Below are positions 35,645 to 44,000 of a DNA stretch of 64,000 bases, one piece after another (positions within the stretch are counted from its first letter, which is position 1; the number at the start of each line of letters is the position of its first letter). Source of the stretch: Lachnospiraceae bacterium (GTDB taxonomy: Bacteria; Bacillota; Clostridia; Lachnospirales; Lachnospiraceae); NCBI GenBank assembly GCA_902363445.1, contig CABJAB010000006.1, positions 1 to 64,000 on the forward strand, given 5' to 3'. A program made the translations under genes and the position numbers. Under the pieces are notes generated by a model. The model worked only from the letters and a program-made list of their open reading frames with translations. It was not told the DNA's origin and ran no database searches.

Positions 35645-35957
35645 GCTTCTGCTTCCTCCTGTCCTTCCTCATCTCCGCCATGTGGCGCAGGGCGATTACC
35701 GGATGATAAAACAGCATCCGCGGTCCGGCATACCGCATTACCTGTCTGATCTTTTCCTTTTTATCCGGTTTATAGCAGTGTATCCTACAGTTGCTGCAGA
35801 AGGGCTTCTGATCCCCATGGGGACATTTTGACAAGCGAAGTTCAGCGTAATCTAAGAGTTCTCTGCACTCAGGACACAGCGTCTTCTGCTTGTGCTTTCC
35901 TCTGCAGTAAATAGAAATCATGCAGGACACCGTTTCTTCCTCTTTTTGTCGGTTCAT
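35637..35957 (-). CDS. Cys-rich nitrous-oxide-stimulated-promoter family protein
   Basis: 106 residues. Cysteines sit in C-x5-C, LCPEC, CPHG and FCSNCRIHC, a metal- or cluster-binding pattern. The sequence (MISIYCRGKH...CPECRELLDYAELRLSKCPHG) fits the small family annotated as nitrous oxide-stimulated promoter proteins, whose role is unknown. It is often found in iron-regulated operons. An operator (35999-36014) lies 42 bases upstream. Confidence 0.8.
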   Translation of the reverse strand: MNRQKEEETVSCMISIYCRGKHKQKTLCPECRELLDYAELRLSKCPHGDQKPFCSNCRIHCYKPDKKEKIRQVMRYAGPRMLFYHPVIALRHMAEMRKDRRKQKHD

Positions 35958-35998
35958 AATAATATTACTCCTATCTTCTTTACTTCCAGCCGCTGATA

Positions 35999-36014
35999 GT
36001 TAGTTATTTCTAAC
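35999..36014. promoter_or_regulatory. Metal-regulator operator inside the sia-like operon
   Basis: GTTAG-TTATTT-CTAAC, a perfect match to the palindrome found in front of feo, of the methyltransferase gene and of the DUF3793 operon. It lies between the methyltransferase and the Cys-rich gene, so an internal start is possible. Confidence 0.7.
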
Positions 36015-36036
36015 CTATATCCGCACTTTTTACCTC

Positions 36037-36657
36037 TCATGACCTTTTTGCTTCCAGATAACAAAGAGGCGTAAGGCGGCTGCCCATTATCTGATGCTGT
36101 ATGACCACGAAGCCATGATCTTCCAGATACCTTACAAAGCCTTTTTCATCCCATTTATGGAACGCATGGAATCCAATAAGTTCCATAAACCGTACTCTCA
36201 GCCGAAATCCTGTTCCCTCACTGTGAATAAAGGTAGGCGCAAACAAAATACCGTCCGGCTTAAGTACGCGGCGGATTTCCAGCAGCGCCTTTTCCGGATG
36301 GGGCATGATATGCAGGGCATTGGAAATGACCACCGCGTCAAAAGACTCATCCGCATATGGCAGATTTGTCGCATCCTGCACAGAAAATCTGAGCGGCAGC
36401 GGGCCGCCCTGTTTCCTGGCCTCAGTGATCATGGCTTCGGAAAAATCCGTGGCTTCCCACAGATGCACGCGCCGGGCCAGATGGAAAGACAGTTGTCCCG
36501 TACCACAGGCCAGCTCCAGGACATTCATCCTCCTCGTCAAATGGGGACGGATATGGCCGCAGATCTCATCATAAAGCTTTCCGCCGCTTCTACGCATAAA
36601 CGGAGTATATAATTTAGCAAACCTCTGCCAAAAACGTTTATTATCATTGTCCTTCAT
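36037..36657 (-). CDS. Class I SAM-dependent methyltransferase
   Basis: 206 residues from the ATG at 36657 (SD GGGGGAGG). Motif I is LELACGTGQLS; YADESFDAVVISNALHIMPHP is the post-I region. It is the first gene of the metal-regulated operon with the ABC pair and ECF transporter. The substrate is unknown; a role in modifying or releasing iron from an imported chelate is possible. Confidence 0.85.
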   Translation of the reverse strand: MKDNDNKRFWQRFAKLYTPFMRRSGGKLYDEICGHIRPHLTRRMNVLELACGTGQLSFHLARRVHLWEATDFSEAMITEARKQGGPLPLRFSVQDATNLPYADESFDAVVISNALHIMPHPEKALLEIRRVLKPDGILFAPTFIHSEGTGFRLRVRFMELIGFHAFHKWDEKGFVRYLEDHGFVVIQHQIMGSRLTPLCYLEAKRS

Positions 36658-36714
36658 AATATGCCTCCCCCTTCCTTTCACGGCATATTTCAAACAAAAA
36701 CGCATAAAATATGT

Positions 36715-36741
36715 AGTTAGCTTTATCTAACTTTCTGTCAA
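36715..36741 (-). promoter_or_regulatory. Promoter and operator of the sia-like operon
   Basis: TTGACA at 36736-36741 on the minus strand. The palindrome AGTTAG-N6-CTAACT (36715-36732) occupies the spacer and the -10 position, as at the feo promoter. Confidence 0.75.
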
Positions 36742-36841
36742 AAAATAAAGGCCTGACCCGCGGCTTCTTCCATATCATACAACAAAACAAAAAGTTTTTC
36801 AATAAAATCCTGCTCACTTTTCTATATGAGCAGTTATAATC

Positions 36842-37535
36842 GTATGATACAAAATACTTTTTGGAATCATTTTTAGTCAGCTCCGATTAAGCTCCAGCTC
36901 AGCATCGGCAGAAGTTCCGGACCGTCACGATTTCGGTTCGCTGGCGATTCAGGGACCGCTTTATCCCCGCTCCGGCAGTACCGCTCACATGTCGGCAGGG
37001 AATCTTTATGATTTCCTGTCTCCTGTTCGCTCAGAAACGGAATCGGTATTTCCGTTTCTGCCTCCCTCCGACTGGGGAACACCGGCCGCTGCCCTGCGGC
37101 GCTCACCTTTAGGCCGGCCCGGAATCTTTCTGCCGGCGCCCTGCCTGCCACACCATACTGGACAAATTTCATTTCCTGGATTCCAGAAAAGAATCGGATA
37201 TCCACACGGCCCGCGCGCCCTATGGCAGCGGGCTGCGGTAAGCCGCCCCGATGGCTTTTACGACAAATGAGCGCTTATTTCGGTGCGGAAGAAAAAGCAG
37301 GAGGAATAATCCGATTCCATCGTAAGGCGAGCGCCGCAAAGACGTTAGCAGGATCTTCCCGGCCGCAGGGAGGTAAAAACCGAATTTCATGCAGGTTTTT
37401 ATTGGAATCTGACATGGAAAAATATCGATTTATCCATGTCAGTTGGAAAGGACCGACTGGAGGCCGCAAAGATGCTCGTTACAGCTGCCAGCGAGCCGCC
37501 TGGATGGAATCGGATTTCCTCTTGTCTTGTAAATC
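36842..37535. repeat. Structured dispersed repeat, copy A
   Basis: About 690 bases, similar to copy B at 48671-49278 from the first to the last bases, with an extra segment of about 100 bases near 37070-37170. The 3' half is nearly identical (from about 37310 on). Conserved hairpins: 36993-37003/37009-37019, 37031-37041/37049-37059 and 37409-37416/37433-37440. The frames inside are not conserved by codon position. It lies directly upstream of the methyltransferase pseudogene. Confidence 0.85.
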
Positions 37536-37690
37536 AGACAAAGAAAACTTGTTTAAAAGGTATATCCAAGCGCACTCCTTAATTGTTGTGTTTTCAAGCA
37601 TTGTTTTATTCTTAGAATACGGTATAATAAGGTCATCACAGGATACCACATCAGCCTGCTGGCGTCGTCCGGAATCAGAAGGGAGAAAAA

Positions 37691-38406
37691 ATGAACAACA
37701 GCTTTTATGAATCTTTAATACTGCCTCCTGTTTATACAAAATCAAAGGCTGAGTTTTGGAATGATGAATATATTTCCAAACAAATGCTTAAAGCCCACTT
37801 GGATCCGGAATCTATGCTGAAAAATTTGCAGGAATGGGATATCAAGTTACTGGAACAGACTTTTCGAAACGTTCTGTTGAATTTGCAAAACAATCCGCTT
37901 TGAATAAGAATTTAAACATCAATTATCTGTATCAAAACTATTTAGATATGAATCTAAAAGATAGGTTTGATTTTTCTGTGATGATATACTGCGATTATGG
38001 GGTGTTATCCCCAGATGAAAGGCGAACTATTCTGAGCAGAATCTTCCATCACCTTAATCCAGGCGGAAAATTATTATTGGATTTTTTTACAATAGCAAAA
38101 TTTAATGATTTCAAGGAACAACAAACCTGGGAGTTCTGTAGTGACGGCGGATTTTGGCGCCCTGATGAATACATTGCTCTAAGCGGGTTTTACAAGTACC
38201 AGGATAATGTGACTTTGGATCTGATAACAGTCATCTCGAAAGAAGAGATCGTTCCCTATTATCTATGGAATACTTATTTCTCCAAAGAACACCTGATACA
38301 GGAAGCCAAAAACATTGGTTTTAAAGTATGCGCTGTATTCAGCGATGTCGCGGGAAGGATTTATCAATCTGACAGTGATACAATCGCAATACTTTTAGAA
38401 AAATAA
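37691..38406 (+). pseudogene. SAM methyltransferase broken by an internal deletion
   Basis: The N-terminus (MNNSFYESLILPPVYTKSKA, then HLDPE) is in one frame up to about 37815. The rest (GIYAEKFAGMGYQVTGTDFS to TIAILLEK) continues in another frame to 38406. The family normally has about 45 residues between these parts, including motif I (GCGPG). These are missing, and the junction lies in GGATCCGGAATC. The gene is AT-rich compared with its neighbours. A promoter (TTGTTT, TATAAT at about 37622) and terminator are still present. Confidence 0.8.
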
Positions 38407-38409
38407 AAC

Positions 38410-38441
38410 GGGACGTATCGGCTGATTTGACGATGCGTCCC
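38410..38441. terminator. Bidirectional rho-independent terminator
   Basis: GGGACGTATCG (38410-38420) pairs with CGATGCGTCCC (38431-38441). T-rich tracts flank both sides, so it can end both the methyltransferase pseudogene (+) and the flavodoxin operon (-). Confidence 0.85.
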
Positions 38442-38491
38442 ACTTTACTTTTCATCTCATATGGTCTGAATATGGCTGAGGCAGACTGTTA

Positions 38492-38914
38492 TCAGGCCAT
38501 AGCCTTTCCCAGCGCAGCGCAGGCGGCCGCCGCTTCTTCATCCGGCGCCTCATTGCAGATCACACTCCCGCAGGCCAGTTCGGCTCCGTCATTCCGGCAG
38601 GTCTCTTCCCAAGTGCGCATCCATTCACCGTCGCCCCAGCCATAAGATCCGAATAAGGCGATCTTTTTGCCTCTCAGCTTTGCCTCACAGGTACCGAACA
38701 TCGGTTCAAATTCCGTCTCTTCCAGTTCCTCCGCGCCCATAGAGGGGCAGCCAAACGCAACCGCGTCAAAACCGTCCATCATATCCGCGCTGAACCCGTC
38801 GCAGGTAAATAAGGAGACATCGGCTCCGGCTCCCTTCGCCCCTTCCGCTACCTGATTGGCCATTGCTTCTGTATTGCCGGTTCCACTCCAGTAAACTACT
38901 GCTACTTTACTCAT
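38492..38914 (-). CDS. Short-chain flavodoxin
   Basis: 140 residues. The FMN phosphate loop is SGTGNTE (10-16); FGCPSMGAEE and GSYGWGDGEW are the other FMN loops. A small electron carrier, often used in place of ferredoxin when iron is scarce. It is the last gene of an operon under a GTTAG-N6-CTAAC operator, which fits an iron-sparing role. Confidence 0.93.
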   Translation of the reverse strand: MSKVAVVYWSGTGNTEAMANQVAEGAKGAGADVSLFTCDGFSADMMDGFDAVAFGCPSMGAEELEETEFEPMFGTCEAKLRGKKIALFGSYGWGDGEWMRTWEETCRNDGAELACGSVICNEAPDEEAAAACAALGKAMA

Positions 38915-38945
38915 ATCATACCCTCATTTCTTTTGATTTTTATGG

Positions 38946-39497
38946 TCAGGCCGCTACAGTGAGCTGCCAGACAGTCCTTCCCTGGTTCCAGAGTTTTACA
39001 TAGATCTCACGGCATTTTTCAATGCGGCCAAAAAGTTTTTTTGCTTCACATACATCGCCGTACACCTGCCAGCATCCGCTGCATTTGCTGTTTTTCCCAG
39101 AATTTTGAATAAATCCTTTGACATCGTCCAATGGGTATCCCAGAAAAACGCCGATTTCATGAGGAAATGCGTTATTCTCCTTAAGCCTTTCCTTAAGCCG
39201 CCTCATAGCATATTCTGCATTTGTGCTGCGATATCCATATCCTGCGAGAAATTCCTCCACGCCAGGTTTCCTCAGATCCTTCTGTAAATGAGATCTTCGG
39301 TACACATAAATCAGAGCCCTGTCCCTTCGGCGTCTTAAGACCGACAGAAAAAGGCCTTTTTCCATGAGCCTTTCATTCCAGTCCTTCAGTTGTTCTTCCA
39401 GCCCTGCCTCAGCAGTCACAGAAAGGCAGAACAAGCTGGCCGTCTTTAAAGATGCCAGTGTGGGAGCGCAATGCTCAATCAAATGTTTCTCCAGCAA
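38946..39497 (-). CDS. DUF3793 family protein
   Basis: 183 residues from the TTG at 39497, which has the SD GGAGGTG. The start fits the family (LLEKHLIEHCAPTLASLKTA). Other hallmarks are LIYVYRRSHL, HEIGVFLGYPLDDVKGFI and CSGCWQVYGD. Function is unknown, but it is often found beside flavodoxin and iron uptake genes in Clostridia. Longer in-frame starts up to 39620 would overlap the preceding gene by about 150 bases and are less likely. Confidence 0.8.
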   Translation of the reverse strand: MLEKHLIEHCAPTLASLKTASLFCLSVTAEAGLEEQLKDWNERLMEKGLFLSVLRRRRDRALIYVYRRSHLQKDLRKPGVEEFLAGYGYRSTNAEYAMRRLKERLKENNAFPHEIGVFLGYPLDDVKGFIQNSGKNSKCSGCWQVYGDVCEAKKLFGRIEKCREIYVKLWNQGRTVWQLTVAA

Positions 39498-39693
39498 TAT
39501 CCTCACCTCCGCCGGTCTCCATCTCTTTCTTAAGAGAGCAATCCTCTTTCTCCCGTGCTTCTCCACAGCCTGTTCCGGTGTTCTCACCGAAAACGAAAGG
39601 CGGGAGCATTCCGTTCTCAAGAAAGTATCGCTTCAGAGCTTCAAAGCTTTCTCCGCTTATCACATGTTCCATCCGGCAATCAACAGCATGCAC
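39475..39693 (-). CDS. 72-residue protein, first gene of the DUF3793 operon
   Basis: The frame reads VHAVDCRMEHVISGESFEAL, then KRYFLENGMLPPFV, and ends DIAGETFD. It overlaps the DUF3793 start by 23 bases, suggesting coupling. The GTG at 39693 lies four bases from the operator and no SD is visible; the ATG at 39672 is an alternative. I do not recognise the family. Confidence 0.45.
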   Translation of the reverse strand: MHAVDCRMEHVISGESFEALKRYFLENGMLPPFVFGENTGTGCGEAREKEDCSLKKEMETGGGEDIAGETFD

Positions 39694-39696
39694 ATA

Positions 39697-39748
39697 GTTA
39701 GTTTTAACTAACCATAACCAGTTTACTATATGTGGCCCTCAAGGTCAA
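39697..39748 (-). promoter_or_regulatory. Promoter and metal-regulator operator of the DUF3793-flavodoxin operon
   Basis: TTGACC (39743-39748), 17-base spacer, TAAACT (39720-39725) on the minus strand. The operator GTTAG-TTTTAA-CTAAC (39697-39712) covers the start site, a repressing position. Confidence 0.75.
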
Positions 39749-39824
39749 GTGTTTTTTCTTTTACTGATCAGGAAATTTTCCACCCTTCTGCCCGCTCTCT
39801 GTTAAAAACGGAAGCTCCAAAATT

Positions 39825-40814
39825 TTACAGCAGCTTGTCCCAGATATCATCCAGTGATCCCGCATCCAGGATCCTGTTATAGGAAGAATAGCGGGGGGCC
39901 TGAGGGGCCTGGCCTTTTTTCTTCCCAAGGCTCACTTTATTGATCTTTTTCAGAGAACCAGGCTTGAAAAGTACAATATATTTGTTGGTATCCTTATATT
40001 TCTCGATTCTGTCCACCTCCGCCACATAAGTGATGGCGGATACCGGCGCCACCTGATAAGCCGCAATATACCGGATTCTGTCCAGCATGGCTCCGGATAT
40101 CCGGACCGCGAACCATCTGTTGTTTTTCAGGAACTCTTCCTCAAAGCCCTCTTTTCTGGCCGGAACGACAATCGTATCCAGCTCATCGGCATCCTCCGCG
40201 GCAGGCAGGCCGGTCAACACGTCGTCCTTAAAAGGAGTAAAACGATGCAGTCTTTCATTTCCGCAGACATAAGTCTGTGCCTCGATGACTTCCGTCGCCA
40301 TCGTCAGCTGCCCCATCACATTGGACAGCTCTTCTGTCGCTTCGTCTATCACGATGATCGCCGCCGGCTTGCTGTCAAAGATGACCTTATCCAGCAATTC
40401 ATTGATGTTTCCGTATCTTGACTCCCGGAAAAACTGACAGAGCTTTTCCTTTTTTGAAGGATCCCTGTCGATATTGCCAAGCAACAGGTTCTTCATCTTA
40501 TACTTGTCCGTTTCAGAGGATATTCCAAACCGCAGGATCTGTTCTCCGATATGCCCGTAGACATCGTGCCCTATGAGCTCCACCTCCACAAGATAAAGGC
40601 GGGGATTATCATGGAAGGTCAGATCCAGATAGTATCCGTCCGGGACCGCCGCTCCCTTTTTCGGCGTGCCGATGAGCTTTTTCATATCGAAATAGATTCC
40701 GGACGCGCCGAAAATCGCCTCTGCGTTGGAAACGACCATCCGCTCAAATTCCGCCTCTTTTTCATACTTATACTGGCAGTACAGATTGCCAGACCCGTCT
40801 ATTATCTTATACAT
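39825..40814 (-). CDS. Putative PD-(D/E)XK nuclease-like protein
   Basis: 329 residues from the ATG at 40814 (SD GGGAGGAG). The segment PDGYYLDL...RLYLVEVELIGHDVYGHI resembles the Asp...Glu-x-x core of NucS/RecB-like nucleases, with Glu-Val-Glu in place of Glu-x-Lys. The C-terminal half (YKDTNKYIVLFKPGSLKKIN) contains a further conserved-looking region. No signal peptide. It stands alone on the minus strand. The nuclease assignment is tentative. Confidence 0.5.
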   Translation of the reverse strand: MYKIIDGSGNLYCQYKYEKEAEFERMVVSNAEAIFGASGIYFDMKKLIGTPKKGAAVPDGYYLDLTFHDNPRLYLVEVELIGHDVYGHIGEQILRFGISSETDKYKMKNLLLGNIDRDPSKKEKLCQFFRESRYGNINELLDKVIFDSKPAAIIVIDEATEELSNVMGQLTMATEVIEAQTYVCGNERLHRFTPFKDDVLTGLPAAEDADELDTIVVPARKEGFEEEFLKNNRWFAVRISGAMLDRIRYIAAYQVAPVSAITYVAEVDRIEKYKDTNKYIVLFKPGSLKKINKVSLGKKKGQAPQAPRYSSYNRILDAGSLDDIWDKLL

Positions 40815-41034
40815 CCGCGTCTCCTCCCTCAAAACCTTCCAAGATTTCTTTGTTCTATTATAAAAGATTCCGAAAAAATAGCAATAGCCGGGATACAAGC
40901 TTTGGCGCCCCCCTTGTGCACTCCTCTTTTTTCAGGGAATACATTAATATTATACAGGACAGACGGAATTCTTTTTTTATGCCCTCATCCTGTAAATATC
41001 AAGATCAGACAGCAACCTAAAGGAGGAATCATAT

Positions 41035-44000
41035 ATGCCCGCAACACTCACAGGCACTGTATTTCACGACCTGAACCATGACGGTCAGTTCACCTCAGGT
41101 GACCCCGGCATTTCAGGCGTGAATGTCATCCTATATACCGCCCCAGGCTCTTCATCCGGTACTCCCGGGTGCGTCGAAACCACCACAGGGGCAGATGGCC
41201 GCTATTCTTTTACCATTGCAGAGGCCGGAACCTATACCGTATACGAGACCGTTCAGGCCTCTTCTGCCTGCCCGCCGTCCATCATGGGACAGCCGGCCGG
41301 CTACTCGTACTCCAATGGACCCCGAAAAGCGGCCGTTACCGTGACCCAGGAACAGGTCACCGGAAACCAGACCGTCAACGGCCCTGATTTCAGCCATGAT
41401 ACCCTCAATTCTCCTCTTCCCTGCGACGCAGAGATGTATCTGTTTGAAGGGCGTCCGACTAACCGCCTGGGCATCAATCTGGTGACCGGCGCCCAAACGG
41501 ACTATGGCCCTCTGGATCAGGGAGGCGCCGTCAATGCCATCGGCTACAACGTCCTCGACAACCATATCTATGGATATGACCAGACTGCGAACACTTTGGT
41601 CCGCGTGGGCCAGGATGCTCAAGACATGCTCCTCTATCCCCGTCCCGCCGGAATGCCGGCGGCCGCCTATTCGGTAGGCGCCATGGATCTGGCCGGCTTC
41701 TACTACGCCTTTGCACCGGGCACGGGAAGATTCTATACGGTGGATCTGAGGCAGGATTCTCCGACATTTCTGAAGCTCGTGGACCCCGCAAACGGTTATG
41801 TGGAACAGACTGGCAACTACGGCACTCCGCTCTCATCTCCTCTCACCATCGGAGACTGGGCCTTTAATCCGAGAGACAACCGGCTGTACGGGGTAGAGCG
41901 AAACGGTGTCGTATACCGGATTGACGAAACGACCGGAAATGTCACCCCTCTCGACACCACTGGTCCGAATCCCGGTGAAACCTTTGGCTCGGTGGTCATC
42001 GACGGAAACGGCAATTTATACGCGGTGAATAACGCGGACGGAACTATTTACCGGTATATCATAAACGGTGACTCTGCTTCCGGCACACGTTTTTCCAGCA
42101 CACAAGTGGACGCCTTCAATGACGCCGCCATGTGCCCTTACGCAGTCATAGAGCTGGATTTCGGCGACGCGCCGGACGCGGGAGGAGGCGGCGGGGCCGG
42201 GAACTACAATACGCTCCTGGCAAGCAACGGGCCTCGGCATGGCGTCGGCGCCAGCCTCTATCTGGGTACAACGGTGACCGCAGAAGAAGACGCTCATCAA
42301 AATGCAACTGCGACCGGGGATGATCTGACCCAGGGCATCCAGGATGACGGCCTTTCCGTTCCTTTGCCCATCCTTTCGGTAAATGCCGCTTCCTATACCC
42401 TCAATGTGACTGTGACCAACTATACGGGCAGCGCCGCAAATCTTTACGGCTGGGTGGATTTCAACAAAAACGGACTGTTTGAGGCTTCAGAAGCCGCAGC
42501 CGCAGTCACCGTTCCCGCAGGCTCCGGAACCGGCCAATACACCCTTATCTTCAACCGGCCCGCAGGTACTGTCCTGACACCGGACCACACCTTTGTACGG
42601 CTCAGGGTTACCAGTGACAACCTGACCGACACCGGACAGGAGGTACAGGATACCAGAAGTGTCGGCCCCGCTTCAGACGGTGAAGTGGAGGACTATATTC
42701 TGCAGATCGGCACCACTGCCGACTTATCGCTGACCAAGACAGCAGACCTTCCGGTGCTGCACACGGGAGACACCATTCAATATACCATTACGATCACCAA
42801 TAACAGCTCTGAGGAGGCTCTGAATGTCGTTCTGGAGGACATTGTTCCGCCAGAGATCACCGGAGTCATGTACCGTATCGACGGCAGCCCTCTGGATTAT
42901 TGGCCCGGTTCCCTTCCCCTCGGCACTCTGGCCCCCGGGCAGGTCGTCATTGTCACCCTGCAGGGAGTCTTCGACGGCTCCACCCTGGGCCCTGTCGTCA
43001 ATACGGCTACAGTCACAGCATCTTCGGACGATCCGGACCCTGGAAACAATACGGACACGGTCACGACTCCCGTTGAACGTTCTGCCAACCTGGTAATCCA
43101 GAAAGATCCGCAGGCTGTATCAGCCACCATCGGGGAAATGTTTGAATTCCTCATCTCCGTCACCAACAACGGGCCCGATCCGGCTGAAAATACCGATATC
43201 ACAGATATTGTGGAATCCGATTTTACTTCTCCGGAATATTCCCTGAACGGCGGCGCCGACTGGCTCCCCTGGACGGGACAGCTGCCTGTCGGGACTCTGG
43301 AAGCCGGCGATACCTTTTCTTTCCTGCTCCGCGGGACCGTAGAATCCGGCAGCTCCGACACCCTTACCAACACGGCTTCTGTGACCAGCAATACCGACGA
43401 TCCGGATCCTTCCGACAACACCGTCACCGTCCAGGTTCCGAAAAATGCTTCCGCTGACTTAAGCGTGGCAAAATCGGGAGAGCCGGACCCGGTAGGCCTT
43501 GGCCAGCAGTTAAACTATACCATTGTCGTATCCAACAGCGGTCCGTCTCCCGCCGATGACGTCACCATAAATGATGCCATTCCGGCCCAGCTTTCAAATG
43601 CGGAATATTCTCTGGACCGCGTGAACTGGGCGCCTTGGACGGGAACTCTGGCGGCAGGCAGTCTGGAAGCAGGCTCCGTCTATACGGTCTACCTGCGCGG
43701 GACTGTGGATCCTTCCGCTGCTTCCGGCCCCCTTTCCAACACTGTCACTGTGGACTCCTCCACCCCAGATCCCGATCCGTCCAACAACACGTATACCGAA
43801 ACGGTAACTACCGAGGACACCGCTGATCTGGCCATTACCAAGACGGCGAGTCCCGTGCCGGTGACTTCCGGTGAAACGCTGACTTATACGATCTCCGTCA
43901 CCAACAAAGGGCCGTCAGCCGCCAGTAACGTAACGGTAACCGACCCTCTGCACGCAGGTATCCTGAATCCAGAATACTCTGTGGACGGCAGTGCGTACGC

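Noticed and set aside
29563..36657. Reading the two ABC half-transporters as CydDC
   Set aside because: There are no cydAB genes nearby, and the operon context (ECF transporter, metal operators) points to iron or haem uptake.
37275..37469. Conserved minus-strand frame in repeat copy A (MRPPVGPFQLTWINRYFS...), also at 48989-49210 in copy B
   Set aside because: Its similarity follows from the DNA identity of the repeat. The differences between copies are not biased to third codon positions and include runs of non-synonymous changes, and there is no SD.
36989..37710. Plus-strand frames in repeat copy A
   Set aside because: The corresponding frames are not kept in copy B, which differs by an indel of about 100 bases, and the composition is not protein-like.
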